A stretch of 10,447 nt of DNA, taken from Nodosilinea sp. BSH.14. Lineage in GTDB: Bacteria > Cyanobacteriota > Cyanobacteriia > Phormidesmidales > Phormidesmidaceae. How positions within the stretch are numbered: position 1 is the stretch's first letter; each line of letters begins with the position of its first letter. Below, in pieces: positions 1 to 6,848 of this stretch. Under the pieces are notes generated by a model. That model searched no databases and was not told where the DNA came from. It saw nothing but the letters and a program-made list of their open reading frames with translations. A program made the position numbers and the translations under genes. The stretch spans positions 1 to 10,447 of the forward strand of contig JALQST010000074.1 of assembly GCA_023264315.1 (NCBI GenBank). The letters are read 5' to 3'.

Positions 1-192
1 GAACTGCGCCAAAATAAAGATGAACCGCTGCTGTTCCGTGCCCAGGAGGTGCGCCGCTTTGCCGAGGAAGTGTTGGGCCTCCAGCCGGTGATTCAGGTGC
101 AGCCCGCCCCGGAAACCGTCACCACCGATCTGCTGCGCCAGATTCTGGCCGAGCTTCAGGCCATTCGCCGCCACCTTGAGCAGCAAGGCTAG
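1..192 (+). CDS. C-terminal 63 residues of an unidentified protein (5' truncated)
   Basis: Frame 1 is open from the first base to a TAG at 190-192 and gives 63 residues. The codons are GC-rich like those of bicA, which supports real coding. The fragment has a charged first half (around residues 10-25, containing RAQEVRRFAEEVLG), a short linker rich in Pro, Val and Gln, then a strongly amphipathic helix near the C-terminus (TTDLLRQILAELQAIRRHLE). The helix has leucine/isoleucine spacing suited to a coiled coil or oligomerisation helix. I see no catalytic motif and do not recognise the family. The gene starts outside the window, so its function cannot be judged. It ends 167 nt before bicA on the same strand, and no strong terminator is visible between them. 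Confidence 0.7.
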   Translation, partial: ELRQNKDEPLLFRAQEVRRFAEEVLGLQPVIQVQPAPETVTTDLLRQILAELQAIRRHLEQQG

Positions 193-300
193 GTTATTTC
201 TACTTTTAACCCCTATCAGGAAAACCAATCGTAAATTCAGTGAGATTGGCGGCCCACAGGTGGGATTTGCCAAACAGAGATGTTATGGTTTTATGCATAG

Positions 301-320
301 ACTTTTGTCGATGCAAAAGT
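301..320. promoter_or_regulatory. 7-bp inverted repeat in the bicA leader
   Basis: ACTTTTG (301-307) and CAAAAGT (314-320) form a perfect 7-bp inverted repeat around a 6-nt spacer, 40 nt upstream of the chosen bicA start. It could be an operator or a small leader hairpin. A loose promoter may lie just upstream: TTGCCA at 267-272, followed about 17 nt later by the weak match TTTATG at 290-295. No binding protein can be assigned from sequence alone. Confidence 0.35.
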
Positions 321-328
321 TTCCAACA

Positions 329-346
329 TTTATTAACTTCAATAAA
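329..346. promoter_or_regulatory. Possible LysR-type (CmpR/CbbR-like) site upstream of bicA
   Basis: TTTATT (329-334) and AATAAA (341-346) are perfect 6-bp inverted repeats with a 6-nt spacer. Inside them, TTA (333-335), seven bases, then TAA (343-345) fits the TTA-N7/8-TAA pattern reported for CmpR, the cyanobacterial LysR-type regulator of inorganic-carbon genes. The match is short and the stretch is AT-rich, so chance is a serious alternative. The site overlaps the ribosome binding region, so occupancy would be expected to block rather than activate expression. Confidence 0.25.
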
Positions 347-350
347 AGGA
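346..350 (+). promoter_or_regulatory. Ribosome binding site deciding the bicA start
   Basis: AAGGA at 346-350 is the only Shine-Dalgarno-like sequence near the bicA start. It lies 3 nt from ATG 354, 9 nt from ATG 360 and 15 nt from ATG 366. The spacing favours ATG 360. Confidence 0.5.
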
Positions 351-359
351 TTTATGGTG

Positions 360-2069
360 ATGGCGATGGACATCACGAATCGAATTAGCTTCCGCCACTG
401 GCGGGGCGATTTATTTGGGGGCGTCACCGCTGCGGTGATTGCGTTGCCCATGGCCCTGGCCTTCGGGGTAGCCTCTGGGGCTGGCCCGGCAGCGGGTTTG
501 TATGGGGCCGTGATCGTGGGCTTTTTTGCGGCGTTGTTTGGGGGCACGCCGACGCTGATTTCCGAACCTACAGGGCCGATGACGGTGGTCTTTACCGCCG
601 TTATCGCTCAACTAGTGGCCGCCAACCCCGAAAACGGCATGGCCATGGCCTTTACGGTCGCCATGCTGGCCGGGGTGTTTCAGATTATCTTTGGCTTTCT
701 CAAATTGGGTCGCTATGTCACCCTCATGCCCTATCCAGTCATTTCTGGGTTTATGTCGGGCATTGGGGTTATTCTGATTATCCTGCAACTGGGGCCATTT
801 TTGGGCCATGCCACCCCCAAGGGCGGCGTGGTGGGCACCCTCACCAGTTTGCCAGAACTGATCCGCACCCTCGACCCGGCAGAGGTGGCCCTAGGGGTGT
901 TCTCCCTGGCGGTGCTGTTCCTGATGCCAAAGCAGTTTAAGCGCTGGGTGCCGCCCCAATTACTTGTGCTGGTGGCTGGGACGATTCTGGCCCTAACGGT
1001 GTTTGCCAATGCCGACCTGCGTTTGATTGGCGAAATTCCCACCGGCTTGCCCACGCTGCAACTACCCATGTTCAGCGCCGACCAACTGCGGGTGATGCTG
1101 GTGGATGGCTTGGTGCTGGGGATGCTGGGCTGTATTGATGCTCTGCTGACGGCGATGATTGCCGACAGCATTACCCGCACCCAAAGCGACCCCAACAAAG
1201 AACTGATTGGCCAAGGGATCGGCAACCTGATGTCTGGCCTGTTTGGCGGGATGCCCGGTGCTGGGGCCACTATGGGGACGGTGGTGAACATCCAGGCGGG
1301 CGGTACGACGGCCCTTTCCGGTCTGATTCGGGCCGCGATTCTGCTGGTAGTCGTCCTCTGGGCGGCACCGTTGACGAAGGTGATTCCCCTGGCGGTGCTG
1401 GCGGGGATTGCCGTGAAGGTCGGTTTCGACATTCTCGACTGGAGCTTTTTGAAGCGGGCGCACCATGTGTCCTGGAAGGGCACTGCCATCATGTATGGCG
1501 TGATGTTCCTGACGGTGTTTGTGGATTTGATTGTGGCCGTGGGGGTGGGCGTGTTCATCGCCAATATGCTCACCATCGACCGCCTCAGCAGCCTGCAATC
1601 GGAGGGCGTGAAAACCATCACCGACTTCGACGGCGACTTTCCCCTCAATGACGAAGAAAACGCCCTCATGGATCGGGCCAAGGGCCGGATTCTGCTCTTC
1701 CACCTGGATGGCCCCATGATCTTTGGCGTGGCGCGAGCCATTTCCCAAGAGCACACCGCCATGCGCGACCATGATGTGCTGATTGTGGACTTGCAGGATG
1801 TGCCCCACCTGGGCGTAACAGCGGCTCTCGCCCTGGAAAATGCCATTCAGGATGCGGCGGATGCCGGACGCCAGGTGTTCCTAGTGGGTGCCCAGGGCAA
1901 AACCTTGAAGCGCCTCGAAAAACTGGGTGTGCTGCGGTTTGTCCCCCCCGAACATCTCGTCCAAACCCGCGCTGAGGCCCTGAAGGCGTCCCTCAAAGTC
2001 CTCGCGGCCATCGACGGTCTTGACTATTCCGGTGATACTGCCGGATCCGAAGTGCCCCACATGGCCTAG
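360..2069 (+). CDS. bicA: BicA-type Na+-dependent bicarbonate transporter (SulP family, STAS domain)
   Basis: Inner-membrane SulP transporter that takes up HCO3- with Na+ for the carbon-concentrating mechanism. The protein is 569 residues, close to characterised BicA. The N-terminus (MDITNRI..FRHWRGDLFGG) and the early membrane stretch AAVIALPMALAFGVASGAG look like BicA throughout. The helix 3 motif ISEPTGPMT is at 67-75. The Na+/HCO3- site residues described for BicA can be seen: D260 and T264 in CIDALLT, and the PGAGATMG loop at 299-306. The membrane domain ends near 435. A cytoplasmic STAS domain follows (about 455-560), with FHLDGPMIFGVA and LIVDLQDVPHLG. Starts at 354, 360 and 366 are possible: 360 has the best ribosome-site spacing, while 366 would reproduce published BicA residue numbers as I recall them (D258, T262). 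Other SulP substrates such as sulfate are less likely, given the similarity and the neighbouring Na+/H+ antiporter. Confidence 0.93.
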   Translation: MAMDITNRISFRHWRGDLFGGVTAAVIALPMALAFGVASGAGPAAGLYGAVIVGFFAALFGGTPTLISEPTGPMTVVFTAVIAQLVAANPENGMAMAFTVAMLAGVFQIIFGFLKLGRYVTLMPYPVISGFMSGIGVILIILQLGPFLGHATPKGGVVGTLTSLPELIRTLDPAEVALGVFSLAVLFLMPKQFKRWVPPQLLVLVAGTILALTVFANADLRLIGEIPTGLPTLQLPMFSADQLRVMLVDGLVLGMLGCIDALLTAMIADSITRTQSDPNKELIGQGIGNLMSGLFGGMPGAGATMGTVVNIQAGGTTALSGLIRAAILLVVVLWAAPLTKVIPLAVLAGIAVKVGFDILDWSFLKRAHHVSWKGTAIMYGVMFLTVFVDLIVAVGVGVFIANMLTIDRLSSLQSEGVKTITDFDGDFPLNDEENALMDRAKGRILLFHLDGPMIFGVARAISQEHTAMRDHDVLIVDLQDVPHLGVTAALALENAIQDAADAGRQVFLVGAQGKTLKRLEKLGVLRFVPPEHLVQTRAEALKASLKVLAAIDGLDYSGDTAGSEVPHMA

Positions 2070-2087
2070 GGCAGCTATCTGAGGAGA

Positions 2088-2163
2088 GATCCCCCCTAGC
2101 CCCCCTTAGGAAGGGGGGAACCGGAATCAAAGTCCTCCTCAATAAGGGGGATTTAGGGGGATC
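2088..2163. repeat. 76-bp GATC-bounded palindromic element, copy 1
   Basis: This element starts 18 nt after the bicA stop and is matched by an equally long copy at 3688-3763 (69 of 76 positions identical, my count). Both ends are GATCCCCC / GGGGGATC. Between them lie two nested hairpins: an 8-bp stem 2100-2107 / 2111-2118 with loop AGG, and a 6-bp stem 2134-2139 / 2145-2150 containing one T-G pair that would be G-U in RNA. The whole could fold as a three-stem structure. I could not see a target-site duplication. It resembles non-coding MITE-like repeats common in cyanobacteria and may also act as a 3' end or stability element for bicA mRNA. Confidence 0.8.
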
Positions 2164-2164
2164 G

Positions 2165-2196
2165 CCCCCTCTTCTCCCTGGGAGAGGAGTTGGGGG
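2165..2196. repeat. Second, different palindromic element (CTCTCCC/GGGAGAG type)
   Basis: Directly after the 76-bp element, CCCCCTCTTCTCCC (2165-2178) faces GGGAGAGGAGTTGGGGG (2180-2196). The arms are imperfect inverted repeats around a single T. It is a separate repeat type and may be an interspersed cyanobacterial repeat. A terminator role for bicA is possible, but no U-tract follows. Confidence 0.55.
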
Positions 2197-2251
2197 TGTA
2201 GCTTGCTTCCCGTCAGGGTGGGCCAGCGCCCAAGTTTTCAACCACTGTGTT

Positions 2252-2258
2252 AGGAGGT
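2252..2258 (+). promoter_or_regulatory. Strong ribosome binding site of the nhaS3-like gene
   Basis: AGGAGGT at 2252-2258 is a near-perfect Shine-Dalgarno sequence 10 nt before ATG 2269. It fixes that start and is the strongest such site I saw in the window. Confidence 0.75.
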
Positions 2259-2268
2259 ATCCACACCG

Positions 2269-3678
2269 ATGACCGAGATTTTATCCGGCCTATCTGGCCT
2301 CACCTGGGCCGATACGCCCTTGATGTCCACCCTGTCACCCCTGCTGGCGGCCACCCCCGAGGCTGAAACCGGGCCGATTGTCCTAGCAGGGGTGCTGCTC
2401 AGCCTGGTGGTGATCTACATCGCCAGCAAACTCGGTGGCGAACTGTCCCGATTGGTAGATCTCCCCCCGGTGTTGGGGGAGCTGGTGGCCGGGGTGATTG
2501 TGGGAGCCTCCGCCCTGCACCTGATTGTTTTCCCCGAAAGCGGAGCCGTCGCGGCGGATTCCCAACTGATGAGCCTGCTGCAATGGCTGGGGGGGCTGTC
2601 TCCCGAAGCCGTTACCGAAGTCTTTCAAAGCCAAAGCGAAGTGGTCTCGGTGCTGGCTGAACTGGGCGTGATCATTCTGCTGTTTGAGATTGGCCTAGAA
2701 TCCGACCTGCGCGAACTGCAAAAGGTGGGCTACCAGGCGGCGATTGTGGCTTGCGTGGGCGTGGCGGCTCCCTTTGCCCTCGGTACAGCGGGGCTCATGG
2801 TGCTGTTCCATGTGCCGACCATTCCCGCTATCTTTGCCGGGGCGGCGCTGACCGCCACCAGCATCGGCATTACCTCTAAGGTGCTGTCGGAAATCGGCCA
2901 ACTCAAATCCGCCGAAGGGCAAATCATCGTTGGCGCAGCGGTGATTGACGACGTGCTGGGCATCATCGTCCTCGCCGTGGTCGCTAGCTTGGCCAAAACG
3001 GGCGAAGTCGATGTGATGAACGTCATCTACCTGATCGCCAGCGCCACTGGGTTTCTGCTGGGGGCCATCTTCCTGGGCAAATTCTTTAACAGTTCCTTCG
3101 TCGCCATTGCCGATAAGCTGCAAACGCGCGGCAACCTGGTCATCCCCGCCCTCACCTTCGCCTTTTTGATGGCCTTCTTCGCCAACGTCATTCATCTAGA
3201 GGCTATCCTCGGTGCCTTCGCCGCTGGCCTAGTGCTGGATGAAACCGACAAGCGCAAGGAACTGGATCGCCAGATCATGCCCATCGCCGACATCCTGGTG
3301 CCGATCTTCTTCGTCACCGTGGGGGCCAAGGCCGACCTGGGTGTGCTCAACCCCGCCGTTCCCGCTAACCGCGAAGGCCTGGTGATTGCCCTCTTCCTGC
3401 TGGCCGTCGCCATCCTCGGCAAGGTGGTCACGGGCTGGACGACCTTTGGACAAGCCAAGCTCAACAAGCTCGCCATCGGCATCGGCATGGTGCCCCGGGG
3501 TGAAGTGGGTCTGGTGTTTGCGGGCATCGGCTCCGCCAGCGGCGTCCTGTCCAAACCCCTAGAAGCGGCCATCATCATCATGGTGATCGCCACCACCTTC
3601 CTGGCCCCGCCCTTCCTACGGATTGCCTTCAAAGGCGACGAGGAAAGCACCGCAGCCAAGGCCGACCCCGCCGCTTAA
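2269..3678 (+). CDS. nhaS3: NhaS3-like CPA2 Na+(K+)/H+ antiporter
   Basis: Membrane antiporter of the CPA2 (KefB/NapA-like) family, 469 residues, exchanging Na+ or K+ for H+. A hydrophobic N-terminal segment (36-54) is followed by the dimer/core motif LPPVLGELVAGVIVG (65-79) and LLFEIGLESDLREL (137-150). The crossing-helix segment TATSIGITSKVLSE is at 195-208. The paired aspartates that bind the ion are D227-D228 in AAVIDDVLG. Near the C-terminus, GMVPRGEVGLVFA (406-418) matches the conserved helix carrying a basic residue. The short tail after about 455 is charged and Ala-rich, with no RCK/TrkA-N regulatory domain. In Synechococcus PCC 7002, as I recall, bicA also neighbours a NhaS-type gene, which supports a role in recycling the Na+ imported with bicarbonate. 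The exact ion preference (Na+ or K+) and membrane (plasma or thylakoid) cannot be read from sequence. The gene is bracketed by two copies of the 76-bp repeat. Confidence 0.87.
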   Translation: MTEILSGLSGLTWADTPLMSTLSPLLAATPEAETGPIVLAGVLLSLVVIYIASKLGGELSRLVDLPPVLGELVAGVIVGASALHLIVFPESGAVAADSQLMSLLQWLGGLSPEAVTEVFQSQSEVVSVLAELGVIILLFEIGLESDLRELQKVGYQAAIVACVGVAAPFALGTAGLMVLFHVPTIPAIFAGAALTATSIGITSKVLSEIGQLKSAEGQIIVGAAVIDDVLGIIVLAVVASLAKTGEVDVMNVIYLIASATGFLLGAIFLGKFFNSSFVAIADKLQTRGNLVIPALTFAFLMAFFANVIHLEAILGAFAAGLVLDETDKRKELDRQIMPIADILVPIFFVTVGAKADLGVLNPAVPANREGLVIALFLLAVAILGKVVTGWTTFGQAKLNKLAIGIGMVPRGEVGLVFAGIGSASGVLSKPLEAAIIIMVIATTFLAPPFLRIAFKGDEESTAAKADPAA

Positions 3679-3687
3679 CCTAGGACG

Positions 3688-3763
3688 GATCCCCCCTAGC
3701 CCCCCTTAAAAAGGGGGGAACCGGAGTCAAAGTCCCCCTTTTTAAGGGGGATTTAGGGGGATC
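3688..3763. repeat. 76-bp GATC-bounded palindromic element, copy 2
   Basis: Same orientation and length as 2088-2163, beginning 9 nt after the nhaS3 stop. This copy is the more perfect one. The outer stem is GATCCCCCCTA (3688-3698) against TAGGGGGATC (3754-3763) with one bulged C. Hairpin A is 3700-3707 / 3711-3718 (8 bp, loop AAA), and hairpin B is 3734-3740 / 3744-3750 (7 bp, loop TTT). Most differences from copy 1 fall in the loops, the linker or the end of hairpin B. It may serve as a transcript end for nhaS3, although no U-run follows the outer stem. Confidence 0.82.
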
Positions 3764-3861
3764 TCGCAGGCGGTCATGGGTAGAGCCAAAAGGCTTACAA
3801 GGCACTGGAATTGAGGATAGAAGGGGCGCTAAACTGACCCCATCTTTTCTGGGCGTTGGCG

Positions 3862-4935
3862 ATGTATCTATTTCGATTCCGGCATTGGATTGAGGTTACA
3901 GGAAACCTGCCAAAAATTCTGGCTTTGCTGTTCATAGCTGGTGCAGGAATCACCCTAATCAGCCTGAAAGTTATTCTCGGCCAGTGGTCATTTTTGCCTC
4001 AGGACTCTCTTATTCAGCCTGCTTTACTAGCTAACCAAGTTGAACGAGTTGAAACCGGAATTTTTGCCATCAGCGTTTACGATATTGACCTGACTAGTAA
4101 CTCGTTTTATGCCGATTTCTATATGTGGTTTAAGTGGAAAGGAGATATTGACCCAATCACCTATTTAGAAGTCACCAATAGCATCAGTGATTGGGCGATG
4201 ATGTCTGTTCCCGCCCATCCTGAACCTGAACCTCTGACCGATGGTCGCTTTTACCAAATTTCACGGGTAGAAGGGCGATTTTTACAATCCTTTGATCTCA
4301 AACGCTATCCCCTCGATCAATACAACCTCAGCATTTTCATGGAGAACTCGGCCTACACTACAAATCAGCTAGTCTACGTTGCGGATAAGGAGGCATCGGG
4401 CTATTCCGAATTTTTGACCATTCCCGGTTGGTCAATTATGGGTTCCGCCATCGACAGCCTAGTGAGAACCTACGACACTAACTTTGGCGATCCCCGTTTG
4501 CCGAACCAGTCGGAACACTCGGTATTGCGCTATTCTCTTAACATTGCTCGCCCCTGGAGCTTTTTTGTCTGGAAGTTGCTGTTGCCGCTGTTGATTGTCT
4601 TGGCTTCGAGCTGTGCCGCCCTATTACTAGCCCCCCAGCACATTGATTCACGGGTCGCGCTTCCAGTAACGGCCCTGCTGACCGCTGTTTTTCTGCAAGA
4701 AACCTATGCTGATGCCCTGCCCGATCTAGGCTATCTCGTCCTGATGGACAAAATCTATGTGATGGCCTATATCCTGATTTTTGCCTCTATTCTTGAGGTG
4801 ATTATTATGGCCTACTGGGTTGATCAAAATGATGCAATATGGAGGAGGCGCGTGATGTGGATAGACCTTGCACTCTTAGCTGTACAAATCATTGTCATGG
4901 CCACAGGATTGACCTGGTTGGTGACACAGCCTTAG
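3862..4935 (+). CDS. Pentameric ligand-gated ion channel (prokaryotic Cys-loop receptor homologue, GLIC-like)
   Basis: Predicted homopentameric cation channel, 357 residues. A hydrophobic segment at 17-40 is a signal anchor or cleavable signal. The extracellular beta-sandwich domain spans about 55-230, with FYMWFKWKGDIDP (86-98) and the Pro-loop RYPLDQYNLSIFMEN (148-162), which lacks the two cysteines, as in other bacterial members. M1 starts at RPWSFFVWKLLLPLLIVL (230-247). M2 is about 262-284, M3 295-319 and M4 332-353. Aligned without gaps to GLIC (recalled), M2 has Asp at -2' (D262), Thr at 6' (T270) and Leu at 9' (L273), suggesting cation selectivity; the GLIC M2 histidine is replaced by A275. 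A proline at P268 inside M2 is unusual. ATG 3862 is chosen, but no clear ribosome site precedes it; TTG 3856 is an alternative. The ligand is unknown. mrpC follows after 57 nt with no visible terminator. A/T-ending codons are commoner here than in bicA or nhaS3. Confidence 0.85.
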   Translation: MYLFRFRHWIEVTGNLPKILALLFIAGAGITLISLKVILGQWSFLPQDSLIQPALLANQVERVETGIFAISVYDIDLTSNSFYADFYMWFKWKGDIDPITYLEVTNSISDWAMMSVPAHPEPEPLTDGRFYQISRVEGRFLQSFDLKRYPLDQYNLSIFMENSAYTTNQLVYVADKEASGYSEFLTIPGWSIMGSAIDSLVRTYDTNFGDPRLPNQSEHSVLRYSLNIARPWSFFVWKLLLPLLIVLASSCAALLLAPQHIDSRVALPVTALLTAVFLQETYADALPDLGYLVLMDKIYVMAYILIFASILEVIIMAYWVDQNDAIWRRRVMWIDLALLAVQIIVMATGLTWLVTQP

Positions 4936-4992
4936 GCAGAAGACTGAGAAAATTCTAAACTGAGAGAGTCCTAAAAGAAGGGTGAAAGAAAT

Positions 4993-5349
4993 ATGGAGTT
5001 AGGGGGAAGTACGATACTCTATGCCTGTGTCTATGCCACCATTTTAATGGGGTTTTTGGGCATTATTTTTAAAGAAAACTTGGTGATGAAAATTATCGCC
5101 ATGGATGTCATGAGTACGGGAGTAGTTGCTCTTTTTGTGTTGGTGGCCGCTAGAACCGGCGTACGTACCCCAATTCTAACCGCATCTCCCCTAACTCCCT
5201 ATGCGGATCCAGTGCCCCAAGCCGTCATCTTGACCGCTATTGTGATTGGATTTTCTATCCAAGCTCTGATGCTCGTAGGGGTGATGAAACTGGCTAAAGA
5301 TAACCCTACCCTCGAAATTCGAGCCATTGAAGAGGAGTATCGGCCATGA
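4993..5349 (+). CDS. mrpC: MrpC (NuoK/NdhE-like) subunit of a Mrp cation/proton antiporter
   Basis: Small membrane subunit of the Mrp (CPA3) antiporter complex, homologous to NuoK/NdhE of complex I. It has 118 residues and three predicted membrane helices (about 7-25, 30-53, 76-99), the usual length and layout. The loop before helix 3 carries ADPVPQAVILTAIVIGF (71-87), the MrpC signature, which separates it from true NdhE. A conserved helix-2 glutamate typical of NuoK is not seen; the segment reads VMKIIAMDVMSTGVVALF. AGAAGG (4976-4981) is a loose ribosome site for ATG 4993. The stop codon overlaps the next start (ATGA, 5346-5349), so translation is probably coupled to mrpD. The 57-nt gap upstream holds a direct repeat ACTGAGA (4943-4949 and 4959-4965) and no clear promoter or terminator. 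Confidence 0.88.
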   Translation: MELGGSTILYACVYATILMGFLGIIFKENLVMKIIAMDVMSTGVVALFVLVAARTGVRTPILTASPLTPYADPVPQAVILTAIVIGFSIQALMLVGVMKLAKDNPTLEIRAIEEEYRP

Positions 5350-6848
5350 ACGAAATTTCTGGGTTGACGATGCTATGGATCGCATTCCCATTTTTAATGG
5401 GATTTGGCATTTATTTATTACCCCAGGCTGATCGGGTATTGTCAATAAGTCTCACCATCTGCTCTGCGATCTATGCCCTAGGGATTCTTCAGATGCCCGA
5501 GCCATTGAGCCTCAGTCTACTCGATAACTTTGGCGTTACTCTGTTGGTGGATAATCTCAGTATCTTTTTTATTCTGACCAATGCCCTTGTCTCAACGGCA
5601 GTCATTATTTATAGTTGGCACACCAGTAAGACAGCCTTTTTCTATACCCAATTAGCCATTCTCCATGGCAGCCTCAATTCTGCCTTTATTTGTGCCGATT
5701 TTGTCAGCCTCTATGTTGCCCTAGAGGTAATTGGCATTGCCGCCTTTCTATTAATTGCCTATCCTCGCCAAAACCGTTCTCTTTGGGTGGCCCTTCGATA
5801 TCTGTTTATTAGTAATACAGCGATGCTGTTTTACTTGATTGGAGCCATTTTGATCTATCAAGCCCACCAATCCTTTGCCTTTGCCGGCCTGGCTAACGCG
5901 CCCCTAGAAGCGAAGGCGTTGATCTTAATTGGGCTGCTTGTCAAAGGGGGCATTTTTGTCTCAGGACTGTGGCTCCCGTTCACCCACGCCGAGGCAGAAA
6001 GCCCAGTTTCAGCCCTGCTATCGGGGGTGGTGGTGAAGGCTGGGGTTTTCCCATTGGTGCGTTGCGCCCTCATGGTGGACGACTTGGCCCTTGTCTTGGG
6101 TTGGCTCGGGGTGGTGGCGGCACTACTGGGGGTGCTGTATGGCCTGTTTGAGCAAGATAGCAAGCGGGTGCTGGCCTGTAGCACGCTCTCCCAGGCGGGC
6201 TGGATTTTAGCGGCTCCGGCGGCGGCTGGCCCCTACGCCCTGGCCCATGGAGTAGCCAAGGCCGCATTATTTTTGGGGGTGGGCAATCTACCCAGTCGGC
6301 ATCTGCCCACCCTGCGCCAGCGGGCTATTGATCCCTCGCTTTGGGTGCCTATTTTGCTGGGTAGTCTTTCCATTTCTGGCTTTCCATTACTGCTGGGCTT
6401 TAGCAGCAAAATGCTCACCCTGAAGGCGGTATCTTCCTGGCAGACCTGGGTGTTAAATTTAGCAGCGGTGGGAACGGCGGTGCTCTACGCGAATTTTATT
6501 TTTTTATCCTGTCGTCAGGATCCAGAAAGTAAGCAAGCTCTGGTGAAAAATCCTGGCCTCAAACTCGCCCTTGGCCTTTTGATAGCCGCCTTGATCATTC
6601 TAAACTGGGTCTACCTGCCACAGACATTTTCTGGATTTAATACTCTAAAAGCCACAATACTTATGGTGACAGGCTGGCTACTTTGGTGGCAAGGGGTGTC
6701 TCGTATTCAGTGGCCTTTTCCTAAGGTTATGGAACAGTTTGAGCATCTCATTGGCGGTATGGTGGTAATGCTTGCGGTGGTTCTTTTCATCACCATTATG
6801 TGGACAAATACGGCGTTAGAAACTCCCCTGTGGAGGGTGTTCTCATGA
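5346..6848 (+). CDS. mrpD: MrpD-like antiporter subunit 1 (NdhD5-type)
   Basis: Large polytopic membrane subunit (500 residues, roughly 14 helices) of the antiporter-like family shared by Mrp and complex I. It carries the proton/cation path: E127 in SLYVALEVIG (helix 5), K200 in LLVKGGIF (helix 7), H214 in FTHAEAESPVSALLSGVVVKAG, K231 in the same stretch, H301 and K305 in the distal half, and K355 in GFSSK. AGGAG at 5333-5337 sits 8 nt before the start, which overlaps the mrpC stop by ATGA. Cyanobacterial genomes often call this gene ndhD5, but the neighbours mrpC, mrpE and mrpF place it in Mrp rather than in NDH-1. The next gene is a paralogue with many identical segments, including a 41-nt block (6021-6061) with only three differences from 7511-7551. 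The middle of the gene (about 5950-6350) is more GC-rich than its ends. Confidence 0.87.
   Translation: MNEISGLTMLWIAFPFLMGFGIYLLPQADRVLSISLTICSAIYALGILQMPEPLSLSLLDNFGVTLLVDNLSIFFILTNALVSTAVIIYSWHTSKTAFFYTQLAILHGSLNSAFICADFVSLYVALEVIGIAAFLLIAYPRQNRSLWVALRYLFISNTAMLFYLIGAILIYQAHQSFAFAGLANAPLEAKALILIGLLVKGGIFVSGLWLPFTHAEAESPVSALLSGVVVKAGVFPLVRCALMVDDLALVLGWLGVVAALLGVLYGLFEQDSKRVLACSTLSQAGWILAAPAAAGPYALAHGVAKAALFLGVGNLPSRHLPTLRQRAIDPSLWVPILLGSLSISGFPLLLGFSSKMLTLKAVSSWQTWVLNLAAVGTAVLYANFIFLSCRQDPESKQALVKNPGLKLALGLLIAALIILNWVYLPQTFSGFNTLKATILMVTGWLLWWQGVSRIQWPFPKVMEQFEHLIGGMVVMLAVVLFITIMWTNTALETPLWRVFS
6832..6836 (+). promoter_or_regulatory. Ribosome binding site deciding the second mrpD start
   Basis: GGAGG at 6832-6836 lies 8 nt before ATG 6845. 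It chooses that ATG over an in-frame start at 6800 that would extend far into the preceding gene. Confidence 0.65.

Noticed and set aside
731..1846. Long open frame on the minus strand inside bicA (371 codons)
   Set aside because: It is antisense to a well-conserved transporter, its protein is rich in Arg, Ser and Pro without any domain, and it is explained by the GC-rich third positions of bicA.
2088..2163. The repeats as CRISPR units or tRNA genes
   Set aside because: Only two copies 1600 bp apart with a gene between them, no spacer array, and no anticodon or T-arm pattern despite the three-stem fold.
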